Positions 1-6,269 of a stretch of 7,333 nucleotides of DNA are shown here, piece after piece. Each line of letters begins with the position of its first letter. The stretch's first letter is position 1. The notes beneath the pieces were generated by a model. It made no database searches. It was not told where the DNA came from and saw only the letters and a program-made list of their open reading frames with translations. The position numbers and the translations under genes are program-made. Source of the stretch: Alphaproteobacteria bacterium (lineage in GTDB: Bacteria > Pseudomonadota > Alphaproteobacteria > Sneathiellales > Sneathiellaceae); NCBI GenBank assembly GCA_006226265.1, contig SBHH01000214.1, positions 1-7,333 of the forward strand. Direction: 5' to 3'.

Positions 1-872
1 AGAGTTCTATCGATATGGTGAAGAGCGTTCTTGCTCGGAATGATGATCGTCACGGGCGGCCATTGGCCGCCCGGCGCCGTGTCCCGCGGAGTATCGACAT
101 CGCGCCGCAAAACCAAAGTATCTTCGCGATTTGAGATGGCGGGATAGGGAAGGTGAAATACCGTACGCCCGTCAATTTCCTGCAAATAGCACTTCAGTAG
201 ATCATGGCTGGATATCGGCAGCGTTGCTTCTGCGTCCAAAATGTTTGAAGCGAGGGAGCTTCGTCGATAAATTGCAAAATCACTAATATAATCGATTTCG
301 TCCAACAGGATTGGGTCGAAGGCCGGTTTCATGCAAAGCGTTACCGGCTTGTCCCGCCGATCCACGATAACAACATCTGTGTAAAGAAGTTTCGCATCCG
401 GATGATCATGCAAGGCCCGCCGGACCAACTTGAGGCCATGCGGGCTAATTCTCGACCCAGGCCTCGCGAAAGCCACATAGATTCCATTCGCCACTCCGAA
501 ACCTTCGCGTTCGCCCGCAGGCCCAATGCCATTCAACAGACGGGCATGGCCTTTTAGTCCCGCTTCTTCGGTAGCCGCCTCGGCCCATCGCATTGACCCT
601 GCATCCGTCAGAACAATCAGTTCGATGCCCCTTACGTCTTGATTTTTTAGGGATGCTAGAAACGACAAGAAATCCTCGGCATGCCTTTCCGTTGCCCACA
701 CAATCACGCTGAGCCAGCAAGGTGCATCCGAAGCGGAAACTTTCGGCCTGCTTCCCGCCATCAGAAAGAGCTGACTTAAAAATTTGCTCAGACTTGCGTT
801 CCTGCAGGCCTGATGCTTTATGCGTACCGCTGAAGTGATCAGGCGATGAACGAGAAGCTTAAAGGATATCAT
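1..872 (-). CDS. Two-domain GT2-type glycosyltransferase, N-terminal part (C-terminus beyond left edge)
   Basis: The minus-strand frame from ATG at 872 stays open for 290 codons to the window edge, so the gene is partial at its 3' end. Residues about 50-210 form a first GT-A-like domain: LSVIVWATE (54-62), ELIVLTD (84-90), YTDVVIVD (164-171) where the nucleotide-sugar metal-binding motif normally lies, then KPAFDPILLDEIDYI (182-196). A linker rich in Pro and Gly (261-273) follows, and VTIIIPSKNALHHI (274-287) is the unmistakable first strand of a second GT2 domain. Two-domain proteins of this type are common in O-antigen and exopolysaccharide clusters, where they transfer sugars to lipid-linked intermediates at the cytoplasmic membrane. 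The first domain has no clean DXD and may be non-catalytic (inference). The start is provisional: no strong Shine-Dalgarno precedes it and the frame is open upstream to a stop near 1014, but no other in-frame ATG exists there. It is transcribed away from the 1126-5383 operon. Sugar specificity cannot be told. Confidence 0.87.
   Translation of the reverse strand, partial: MISFKLLVHRLITSAVRIKHQACRNASLSKFLSQLFLMAGSRPKVSASDAPCWLSVIVWATERHAEDFLSFLASLKNQDVRGIELIVLTDAGSMRWAEAATEEAGLKGHARLLNGIGPAGEREGFGVANGIYVAFARPGSRISPHGLKLVRRALHDHPDAKLLYTDVVIVDRRDKPVTLCMKPAFDPILLDEIDYISDFAIYRRSSLASNILDAEATLPISSHDLLKCYLQEIDGRTVFHLPYPAISNREDTLVLRRDVDTPRDTAPGGQWPPVTIIIPSKNALHHIDRT
53..73. repeat. Perfect GC-only inverted repeat (9-bp stem, 3-nt loop) inside the GT2 gene
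   Basis: CGGGCGGCC (53-61) is exactly complementary to GGCCGCCCG (65-73) around the loop ATT. It lies in the stretch encoding the Pro/Gly linker between the two glycosyltransferase domains (PGGQWPP, residues 267-273). In RNA it would be a very stable hairpin. No T-tract follows on either strand, so it is not an intrinsic terminator. Confidence 0.75.
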
Positions 873-963
873 TTTACCAAGGCAAAAGGTCCAACTCTGC
901 ACCGACGTATCCCAAATCACCGAGTTTTGCCACCATGAACAGGCACAACTGGATTGGAAAACA

Positions 964-991
964 ATATCAGCATTGAGTTTGATGCTGGTAT
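964..991. repeat. Inverted repeat, 10-bp arms, in the divergent control region
   Basis: ATATCAGCAT (964-973) pairs with ATGCTGGTAT (982-991): nine Watson-Crick pairs and one G-T, around an 8-nt centre. Its position between two divergent starts fits a binding site for a dimeric regulator. A transcript leader hairpin is also possible. No regulator gene lies in the window. Confidence 0.5.
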
Positions 992-1017
992 GTTTGGCGA
1001 TCAGCAACACAAACTAG

Positions 1018-1063
1018 CCGATTTTCTGCAGGCTTATTGAGATTGACTGCCGTGCAAAATCGG
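1018..1063. repeat. Interrupted inverted repeat upstream of the rhamnosyltransferase operon
   Basis: CCGATTTT (1018-1025) is exactly complementary to AAAATCGG (1056-1063). After a two-base CT bulge the pairing resumes with GCA (1028-1030) against TGC (1053-1055). The arms enclose the TTGACT hexamer at 1043-1048. It could be an operator or part of the untranslated leader; chance is not excluded. Confidence 0.35.
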
Positions 1064-1113
1064 ATTGCCTATCATTGAATCGAGTTCAAAACCGGGCAGA
1101 AGCGAATCAACAA

Positions 1114-1119
1114 AAAGGT
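1114..1119 (+). promoter_or_regulatory. Ribosome-binding site that sets the start of the WsaF-like gene at 1126
   Basis: AAAGGT lies six nucleotides before ATG 1126. The same frame could also begin at TTG 1075, but nothing resembling a Shine-Dalgarno precedes that codon, and the 17 residues it would add are unlike the rest of the protein. The ATG is therefore preferred. Confidence 0.6.
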
Positions 1120-1125
1120 AGCTGT

Positions 1126-2337
1126 ATGTTTTCGTTAGGCCTTCCCTCGTTCTTCGGGAAATTGGGCGCATTATTCGGATTTCGGCGAAAAAAGTCTCCT
1201 ATAGAGAGGCAAGTGAACCATCTTAAGAAGTTCATTGATTATTCAAGTTCGGGAGGCCAACCGCCCAAGGAAAACGTCGATCTTTCCCAACTCCGCATTA
1301 CTTGGGTAATTCCGGATTTCTTACCCGGAGCCGGTGGTCACATGACCATTTTCAGAATTGCTCATTATCTGGAAAGTTTCGGCCACAAGGTCAGTTTTCT
1401 TATCCAAAACCCCACCGTACACAAAACAGGCGAGCAAGCGCTTGCGACCATCAACGAGCGTTTCCTTCCGTTTCACGGATCTATCGGCCTTTTCACGCGG
1501 CAAACGCCGGATGCAGAAGGCGATGCGTTGATTGCGACGGACAGGTTCACCTGCTACCCCGTTGCTGCAATGGACAGGTTCCTCCGCAAATTCTATTTTG
1601 TTCAAGACTATGAGCCGTATTTCTATCCAGTTGGAACCGAATTCCTTCTTACCGAGGCAACATATCATTTCGATTTCGATTGCCTTTGCGCGGGAGACTG
1701 GTTGCATGGGATTATGAGTGAGAAATACCAGCGCTGGGCCATGTCTTGGCCTCTTGCATTTGATGCGTCTGTCTACACGCAAGCCGAAGGAAATAAAGAA
1801 CGAAGCAGCAACCGCATTGCACTTTACGCACGCCACGTTACCCCCAGGCGGGCCGTCGAATTGGCCTTTATGGCCCTCGAAATCCTACAGGAAAGAAATG
1901 TCGACTTTAAAGTTGATTTCTTCGGGTGGAAGTTGGGCGATCTAGATGTAAAGTTTCCTTATTGTGATCATGGCGTCTTAAGCGCCCATGAACTTGCCGC
2001 ACTTTATCGCGAGGCGGCGATTGGTGTTGTCTTTTCGGCAACGAATCATTCTCTCGTGAACAAAGAAATGATGTCCTGCGGCCTACCAGTTATAGATCTG
2101 GACCTCGAAAATGTACGCGCAATATTCCCCGAAGGCGCAATGTGCTTTGCAAAACCCACACCCGATGACATCGCGGACCAGATTCAGCACCTCTTGGAAA
2201 ATCCTGGGAAGCGGGAAAGCCTTCGCCAAGGCGGTCTGAATTTTGTCAAAGGTCTGAGCTGGGAAAAGTCAGCCCGACTGGTAGAGGCTGCGCTTAAAGA
2301 ACGCGTAGCCTATGCTCTCGGTGATGGAGCGCCATGA
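1126..2337 (+). CDS. WsaF-like rhamnosyltransferase (GT-B fold)
   Basis: This 403-residue protein is predicted to transfer rhamnose from dTDP-rhamnose to a growing glycan at the inner face of the membrane. It resembles WsaF of Geobacillus stearothermophilus, a GT-B rhamnosyltransferase of S-layer glycan assembly. After a basic N-terminal stretch, the WsaF-type N-domain begins at WVIPDFLPGAGGHMTIFRIA (60-79), with FVQDYEPYFYPVG (158-170) and CAGDWL (188-193) as further hallmarks. The C-terminal Rossmann domain carries YARHVTPRRAVELAF (234-248) and HSLVNKEMMSCGLPVID (308-324), where the E of the NKEMMSCGLP segment occupies the usual GT4-type donor-binding position. Length and both domains look complete. 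It is the first gene of the operon, and its TGA at 2335-2337 abuts the ATG of the next glycosyltransferase, which implies coupled translation and a shared pathway. The family call is strong; rhamnose specificity is inferred from family resemblance. Confidence 0.88.
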   Translation: MFSLGLPSFFGKLGALFGFRRKKSPIERQVNHLKKFIDYSSSGGQPPKENVDLSQLRITWVIPDFLPGAGGHMTIFRIAHYLESFGHKVSFLIQNPTVHKTGEQALATINERFLPFHGSIGLFTRQTPDAEGDALIATDRFTCYPVAAMDRFLRKFYFVQDYEPYFYPVGTEFLLTEATYHFDFDCLCAGDWLHGIMSEKYQRWAMSWPLAFDASVYTQAEGNKERSSNRIALYARHVTPRRAVELAFMALEILQERNVDFKVDFFGWKLGDLDVKFPYCDHGVLSAHELAALYREAAIGVVFSATNHSLVNKEMMSCGLPVIDLDLENVRAIFPEGAMCFAKPTPDDIADQIQHLLENPGKRESLRQGGLNFVKGLSWEKSARLVEAALKERVAYALGDGAP

Positions 2338-3312
2338 ATGCCGAAGTACCGATGTACCGTGGTCATACCAACCAAGAACGCAATGCCGGGAATTCGTCGC
2401 GTACTTGAAAAGGTGAAAGCCCAAGAGACCTCATGGCCCTACGAAGTCATCGTTATTGATTCCGGCTCGACCGACGGTACCCTGGCCTATATCCGCGGGC
2501 TGGAGGGTGTGCGTCTGATTGAAATCCCGCCGGCAAGCTACGGCCATGGCAGGACCCGCAACCTCGGCGTCGACATGGCTGACGCGGAATTCGTAGCCTT
2601 TCTTACCCACGACGCGGAACCGTACGACGCGCATTGGCTGGCCAATCTCGTCTCCGCTGCCGAAAAGAATGATCGCATCGCCGGAGTGTTCGGCCGCCAT
2701 GTCGCTTATGATACGGCCTCGCCCTTCATCAAAAACGATCTCGATAGCCATTTTAGGGGCTTTCTAGCCCACCCCCTCGTCGTCAACCGGGACCTAGCGC
2801 CGGAAAAATATGAAATCGACGAAGGTTGGCGCCAGTTCCTGCATTTTTATTCAGATAACAATTCCCTTTTGCGGAAATCGGTCTGGAAGAAAATTCCCTA
2901 CCCTGACGTTGAATTTGCAGAAGACCAGTTATGGGCGCGTGAAATAATCGAGGCGGGCTACTCGAAAGCCTACGCGCCTGAAGCTATCGTCTATCATTCT
3001 CATGATTATACGCCGCTTGAACAGTTGCGGCGCGCCTTCGACGAGTCGCGGAATTTCAAAAAATATTTCGGATATAATCTATCCGCAGCGTTTCTGCCGG
3101 CGGTGGCTGCCATGATTCATTTTGGCATGCAATCGTTCCGGCAGGAACTGGACCATGCACGGTACGGCCGGGTTACCCTCAAAGATCGAATTCGGCGAGC
3201 GGCTCAAAGGACTGCGCTCGTTGCTGGCCATTACCTGGGCGCGAACCACAATAAACTGCCGAGGTGCATAGCTTCGCGTTTGTCACTTGATAACAAGCTC
3301 TTTAGAGCATAA
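2338..3312 (+). CDS. GT2 family glycosyltransferase, rhamnosyltransferase type
   Basis: This 324-residue GT-A enzyme is probably a cytoplasmic, membrane-associated rhamnosyltransferase. The fold starts with CTVVIPTKNAMPGI (6-19), then VIDSGSTDGT (39-48) of the nucleotide-binding site, YGHGRTRNLG (68-77), and FLTHDAEPYDAHWL (88-101), where HDA takes the place of the DXD metal site. FYSDNNS (170-176) and FAEDQLWARE (193-202) complete the acceptor and catalytic-base region. The combination of HGRTRNLG, FL(T)xDAxP and AEDQLWARE is typical of O-antigen rhamnosyltransferases of the RfbN/WsaC-E type. GGAG at 2326-2329 is the likely ribosome-binding site. ATG 2338 directly follows the upstream stop; ATG 2334 overlaps that stop but is in another frame. 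The C-terminal part (about 235-300) looks helical with a basic tail, consistent with membrane contact. Which sugar and linkage it makes cannot be read from sequence. Confidence 0.88.
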   Translation: MPKYRCTVVIPTKNAMPGIRRVLEKVKAQETSWPYEVIVIDSGSTDGTLAYIRGLEGVRLIEIPPASYGHGRTRNLGVDMADAEFVAFLTHDAEPYDAHWLANLVSAAEKNDRIAGVFGRHVAYDTASPFIKNDLDSHFRGFLAHPLVVNRDLAPEKYEIDEGWRQFLHFYSDNNSLLRKSVWKKIPYPDVEFAEDQLWAREIIEAGYSKAYAPEAIVYHSHDYTPLEQLRRAFDESRNFKKYFGYNLSAAFLPAVAAMIHFGMQSFRQELDHARYGRVTLKDRIRRAAQRTALVAGHYLGANHNKLPRCIASRLSLDNKLFRA

Positions 3313-3354
3313 CCAGTTGCAACCAGCCTTCCCACGGCACAAAAAAGGCGGATT

Positions 3355-4227
3355 ATGAAAATCCGAATTCTCGAAACTGCATCAAACGGCGTTAGAAAAA
3401 GCACCGCTTTCGTCAAATCCCTGATCGCTGATTATAGTCGGAGTGCTCCTGTCGACATGACGGAGCAGGACGAAGTCTTTTTGCGCGAAAATCTGAATTT
3501 TCATTACATAAATTGTGCAGAGAACATGCGCCTTCTAAAGAGATTCACGGCGCGTAGTCGCGAAGAATTCGCACGAAAAACAAGGTCACTTGTAGTTTAC
3601 ATGCCCGACGAAGCTGTCGTTATTAAGCTGGCAGAAGAAGCGGCGGCACTAAAGGCCGCGCCTGCCGGTTATAATCTCGAACAGCTCAATGGCCTCAACA
3701 TCGGCTGCGGCGATCGCCGGATCCGGGACTGCCTGACCCCTGTCGATATCATGCGCACGGGCGATACGAACGCTTCCGGCTCCCACCACGCATTTCTGTT
3801 CGATGCCATTCTCGCCAATCCCGAAGATTTACCCTTCAAAGAAAACAGTGTCGATTACATCGTGGCTCTGCATATGCTTGAGCACGTGTCGAATCCGATC
3901 GAGATTCTGCTTTATTGGGGCTCCCTTTTGAAACCTGGGGGAGGCATCGGTCTAATATTGCCCAACTATGAATATACTTGGGATGCAGGAGGCGATTCCA
4001 GCCAGTTTGGGCATAAGTGGAACACAAACGCGGAGATTTTCCAGAAACTGTACGGTCTGCATTTGAAGGACAGTTTTCACCTTGAGCAGATCGGTACCTT
4101 GCCGCATAAAATCAGCTTTGACGCGGTGTTGCGTAAACCTGGCGAATTCGTTCCATTTTCCATTTCAAATGCAACCAGCCAACATTCCGGCGCAGAACTT
4201 GCCAGGCTCGGACTTATGGTGGGATGA
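3355..4227 (+). CDS. Class I SAM-dependent methyltransferase (Methyltransf_11 type)
   Basis: This 290-residue protein probably transfers a methyl group from S-adenosylmethionine to a sugar of the polysaccharide made here (substrate inferred from context). About 110 N-terminal, mostly helical residues precede the Rossmann core. Motif I is LNIGCGDR (114-121), VDI (130-132) supplies the acidic residue after it, LPFKENSVDYIVALHMLEHV (159-178) is the characteristic central strand and helix, and LLKPGGGIGLILPN (191-204) is the post-core motif. About 85 more residues follow. AAGGCGG at 3345-3351 is a clear ribosome-binding site close to ATG 3355, 42 bp after the upstream stop, which supports co-transcription. 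An alternative is methylation of a chain terminus, as done by some O-antigen capping enzymes; nothing in the sequence decides this. Confidence 0.85.
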   Translation: MKIRILETASNGVRKSTAFVKSLIADYSRSAPVDMTEQDEVFLRENLNFHYINCAENMRLLKRFTARSREEFARKTRSLVVYMPDEAVVIKLAEEAAALKAAPAGYNLEQLNGLNIGCGDRRIRDCLTPVDIMRTGDTNASGSHHAFLFDAILANPEDLPFKENSVDYIVALHMLEHVSNPIEILLYWGSLLKPGGGIGLILPNYEYTWDAGGDSSQFGHKWNTNAEIFQKLYGLHLKDSFHLEQIGTLPHKISFDAVLRKPGEFVPFSISNATSQHSGAELARLGLMVG

Positions 4228-4373
4228 TTGTCTTTAAGCACGAATTGCCTACGATGGCGTTTCTTCCTGATTTTCAAAGGCTTTCGACAATTAGCCATAG
4301 TCAACCGGACTTGAATTTACCATGTATTTCAACGTTTTCGCTGACCACCGATCCGAAGTGCATGGCTATCTAA
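4224..4373 (+). CDS. Possible 49-residue small ORF bridging the methyltransferase and the next gene
   Basis: ATG 4224 overlaps the methyltransferase TGA in an ATGA arrangement typical of coupled translation, and a G-rich stretch (GGTGGG) lies just upstream. The frame fills the 94-bp gap and runs 52 bp into the next gene before a TAA at 4371-4373. The product (starting MIVFKHELPTMAFLPDFQ) has no signal peptide, membrane segment or motif I recognise. An open frame of this length by chance is quite possible, and a second frame is also open across most of the gap, so this is a weak call. Confidence 0.18.
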   Translation: MIVFKHELPTMAFLPDFQRLSTISHSQPDLNLPCISTFSLTTDPKCMAI

Positions 4374-5383
4374 TTCCAGACGGCTTCTCGTCGAAGCCGA
4401 GGATTCTCGTTCGTGCCAACGGTGATGAAATCGGGCCGATAGATTGTGATATTTTTCTGGAAAGCCCTTATAAACATCGGCATCACGAAACTGGAGTTGT
4501 CGGTTTCATTCTAAACGACGCCAATGTGCCAGGCATAGGCCAGCATGCAGATCTGGAAATTGCTGACGCTGAGACCGGCTTCACATTTTATCGCCGACTG
4601 AGGCCGGGTCAGCATCTTGAAAAACGGATATTTCGGCTGGAAACTCAATTCAGTCCGCACAACGAGCTTGATCTCAGCCTTATGCCGCACTTTCAGTTCA
4701 ATGCCAGCGGCATAGAGCATTATGGCAGCGAAACAGTCCGCCAGATGCTGGAGGTCGTAAACCAGCCGTCCACATATGTAAGTGGACGGGTTCTGCTAAA
4801 AACCGTTCAGCAATATTTCGACAGCAATACCATCACGATTACGTCGCTAAGAGATCCTTTTTACGAACTCGCTATTCGACTGACGACCATAAGTCTGGCC
4901 AAGAAACGTCCCTTCTCTTTTTTGTCGAAGCGCGACGAAATCATCTACAAACCGGCTATGGAATATTTTTCTGGACTGAATTTTGCCGACGAAAAAAGCC
5001 TGACGTCCAAAATCAAGTCAGCTCCCAAGGACATTCTGACGCTGTTCGATTCACCGTTTACTAGGCAGCTGGTTGCTGCTAGCCCGACCGACAACGTTTC
5101 TCGGGATGCTGTTTCCAACGCTCTGGATGTGCTCTCCCAATTTTCCATATTCAATGCCGAAGAAAAGGACGATACGCTCGCAAGAGACATTTCCGATTAT
5201 CTTGGCTTTGAGAATTATTCCTTGCGATTCATTCCGATGAGACCCGAATTCAAAAAAATCGCTGACATGCTTCGGCAAATTAACACGTTAGAACATGTCC
5301 TAGAGAGCGATCTGATCCTGTACTATTTCATACGGAAAGCGGCGGTACGTGCGAGGAAAAGATCCGCAACGCATCCCGGCTAA
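4322..5383 (+). CDS. Uncharacterised polysaccharide-locus protein with a sulfotransferase-like C-terminal part
   Basis: I do not recognise an assigned function for this 353-residue protein. Residues 1-95 look like a compact beta-rich domain: HGYLIPDGF (14-22), VRANGDEIGPIDCDI (30-44), HETGVVGFILND (55-66) and DLEIADAETGFTFYRR (77-92). After KRIFRLET (101-108) comes a part that reads like the back half of a sulfotransferase: YVSGRVLL (152-159), ITITSLRDPFYELA (171-184), comparable to the RDPxxR region that binds the 3'-phosphate of PAPS, and ALDVLSQFSIFNAEE (267-281) with DISDYLGF (289-296), comparable to the C-terminal helices of that family. A sulfotransferase P-loop (PKxGTT/KTAGTS) is not visible, so activity is doubtful. 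No signal peptide or membrane segment is seen, so it is probably cytoplasmic. The start is bounded by an in-frame TAG at 4298-4300, with no other start codon between, yet no Shine-Dalgarno precedes ATG 4322. It is the last gene of the operon, suggesting a role in modifying or assembling the glycan. Confidence 0.8.
   Translation: MYFNVFADHRSEVHGYLIPDGFSSKPRILVRANGDEIGPIDCDIFLESPYKHRHHETGVVGFILNDANVPGIGQHADLEIADAETGFTFYRRLRPGQHLEKRIFRLETQFSPHNELDLSLMPHFQFNASGIEHYGSETVRQMLEVVNQPSTYVSGRVLLKTVQQYFDSNTITITSLRDPFYELAIRLTTISLAKKRPFSFLSKRDEIIYKPAMEYFSGLNFADEKSLTSKIKSAPKDILTLFDSPFTRQLVAASPTDNVSRDAVSNALDVLSQFSIFNAEEKDDTLARDISDYLGFENYSLRFIPMRPEFKKIADMLRQINTLEHVLESDLILYYFIRKAAVRARKRSATHPG
4766..4789. repeat. 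Perfect 8-bp inverted repeat inside the uncharacterised gene
   Basis: CCGTCCAC (4766-4773) is exactly complementary to GTGGACGG (4782-4789) around an 8-nt AT-rich loop. It lies within codons for residues about 149-156 (PSTYVSGR), just before the sulfotransferase-like segment. There is no T-tract. It may be an mRNA hairpin or chance. Confidence 0.5.
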
Positions 5384-5528
5384 AGTTTGTATTGTCCTCA
5401 ATACAGCTTCCTCTCATCAATCGAACCCCACCAGCGAAACGCATCCCATCGCAAAAGAAGGGCTCCCAGACGCTAACAGGTTCGCTGAGAAACTAGTCCC
5501 ACCAACCCAGATATCTACCTAGCTTTCT
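5384..5528. other. Convergent intergenic gap
   Basis: This 145-bp gap lies between the 3' ends of two converging genes. Apart from the hairpin at 5388-5405, I see no coding frame, repeat array or RNA gene in it. Confidence 0.6.
5388..5405. terminator. Candidate hairpin terminator just after the operon
   Basis: TGTATTG (5388-5394) pairs with CAATACA (5399-5405) around a TCCT loop, starting four bases after the stop codon of the last operon gene. The stem is AT-rich and no T-run follows on either strand, so if it terminates at all it is weak. Its position between convergent genes favours a 3'-end role. Confidence 0.3.
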
Positions 5529-6257
5529 TCAGGGGCCTACCACGAGAGATGCTTCGAAGTCGCGCATAATGTCTGCTGCGGCTGTAATCTCATTTTCCTT
5601 GTAGAATCTTTCTATGAGGGCTTCGTCCATTACGATATTTCTGTATTCGTCCACGATTTCATAGAATTTATTTTTCAAAACCGTAGAGGAAGGATCAAGA
5701 TTTGTAACGCAGACGTTCCCCGTTGGAGATGTGTCGGCCAGGGTAATGCGCAAGTCAGGGCGATATTTCTTGAGAATTGGAACAAGTTTCCAAACGTCCC
5801 CAGTCCACCATCCCGCGTGATCGACATCAACCCTGTTCTCAGGATGGTGGGTACGTTCAGTCATTTCCGAGTTCACGGGAAGGCAATCATCCATCATGAT
5901 CAACCCATCCGGGTGGCACACTTGCTCACTGTTGATGAAATCGCGAAGGAGGTATTCAAATTGGTGTAGGCCATCGAGGAACACGGCATCGATCGCACCG
6001 CCTGCGATTGCCGAAGCATCTCTGTTACGGAAAAACTCGTCGCTTGTTTCCTGAAAGAGATACAGCGCTCTCTTCTTCCCGACCGGATCCAGCGTGAACT
6101 GAAAGAAAGGGTCTACGCCGATTGCATCACAATCAATTCGTGAAATGGTGGTGCCATCACGAACGCCGATTTCAAGATAGAACCGCGCTCGCTTGGCTGC
6201 GACCATTGCCGCAATAAAGTCCCGAAAATCTACGTCTGAATGCGTATGAATCAGCAT
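5529..6257 (-). CDS. Class I SAM-dependent methyltransferase (Methyltransf_24 type)
   Basis: This 242-residue enzyme is a second methyltransferase, of a different subfamily from the one in the operon. The SAM-binding strand and glycine loop are YLEIGVRDGTT (27-37), GVDP (47-50) holds the acidic residue at the end of the second strand, DAVFLDGLHQFEYLLRDF (90-107) is the DGxHxYE-type motif, and DGLIMMDDCLP (117-127) is the following strand. DGxH plus an Asp-Asp pair occurs in metal-dependent O-methyltransferase-like families and in methyltransferases of glycan loci. The substrate is unknown. An AAGGAG lies six bases before ATG 6257, so that codon is the start; a TTG at 6275 in the same frame is upstream of the Shine-Dalgarno and is rejected. 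The gene faces the operon tail to tail and diverges from the GT61 gene, so it is probably expressed independently of the operon. Confidence 0.85.
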   Translation of the reverse strand: MLIHTHSDVDFRDFIAAMVAAKRARFYLEIGVRDGTTISRIDCDAIGVDPFFQFTLDPVGKKRALYLFQETSDEFFRNRDASAIAGGAIDAVFLDGLHQFEYLLRDFINSEQVCHPDGLIMMDDCLPVNSEMTERTHHPENRVDVDHAGWWTGDVWKLVPILKKYRPDLRITLADTSPTGNVCVTNLDPSSTVLKNKFYEIVDEYRNIVMDEALIERFYKENEITAAADIMRDFEASLVVGP

Positions 6258-6263
6258 CAATAG

Positions 6264-6269
6264 CTCCTT
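6264..6269 (-). promoter_or_regulatory. Strong Shine-Dalgarno that fixes the start of the minus-strand methyltransferase at 6257
   Basis: Read on the minus strand this is AAGGAG, six nucleotides ahead of ATG 6257. It lies inside the frame that would start at TTG 6275, so the longer reading would add six residues that are really leader sequence. Confidence 0.75.

Larger units (their letters stand above)
873..1125. promoter_or_regulatory. Divergent control region between the GT2 gene and the rhamnosyltransferase operon
   Basis: This 253-bp gap separates the starts of two divergent transcription units, so promoters in both directions are expected here. No convincing open frame with a ribosome-binding site was found. 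TTGACT (1043-1048) and TATCAT (1070-1075) resemble sigma-70 hexamers, but their 21-nt spacing is too long for a confident call. Two inverted repeats (964-991 and 1018-1063) are listed separately and are the best candidate operators. Confidence 0.5.

Noticed and set aside
445..720. A minus-strand frame starting at a TTG within the left-edge gene
   Set aside because: It is a different frame of the same strand as the GT2 gene, which shows coherent glycosyltransferase motifs across the whole interval; this one is Arg/Gly/Cys-rich noise.
1043..1075. TTGACT ... TATCAT as the promoter of the operon
   Set aside because: The spacing between hexamers is 21 nt, outside the usual 16-18, so it was not called as a promoter.
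1321..1836. A 171-codon minus-strand frame opposite the WsaF-like gene
   Set aside because: It lies antisense to a gene with clear family motifs, and its predicted product has no recognisable domain or supporting ribosome-binding site.
3318..4180. TGCAACCAGCC found both in the 3313-3354 gap and near the 3' end of the methyltransferase gene
   Set aside because: Several 11-base matches are expected by chance in 7.3 kb; the flanks do not match.
5368..5447. AACGCATCCC occurring twice, 70 bp apart, around the end of the unknown gene
   Set aside because: A single 10-base match in a window of this size is expected by chance, and there is no third copy or array structure.
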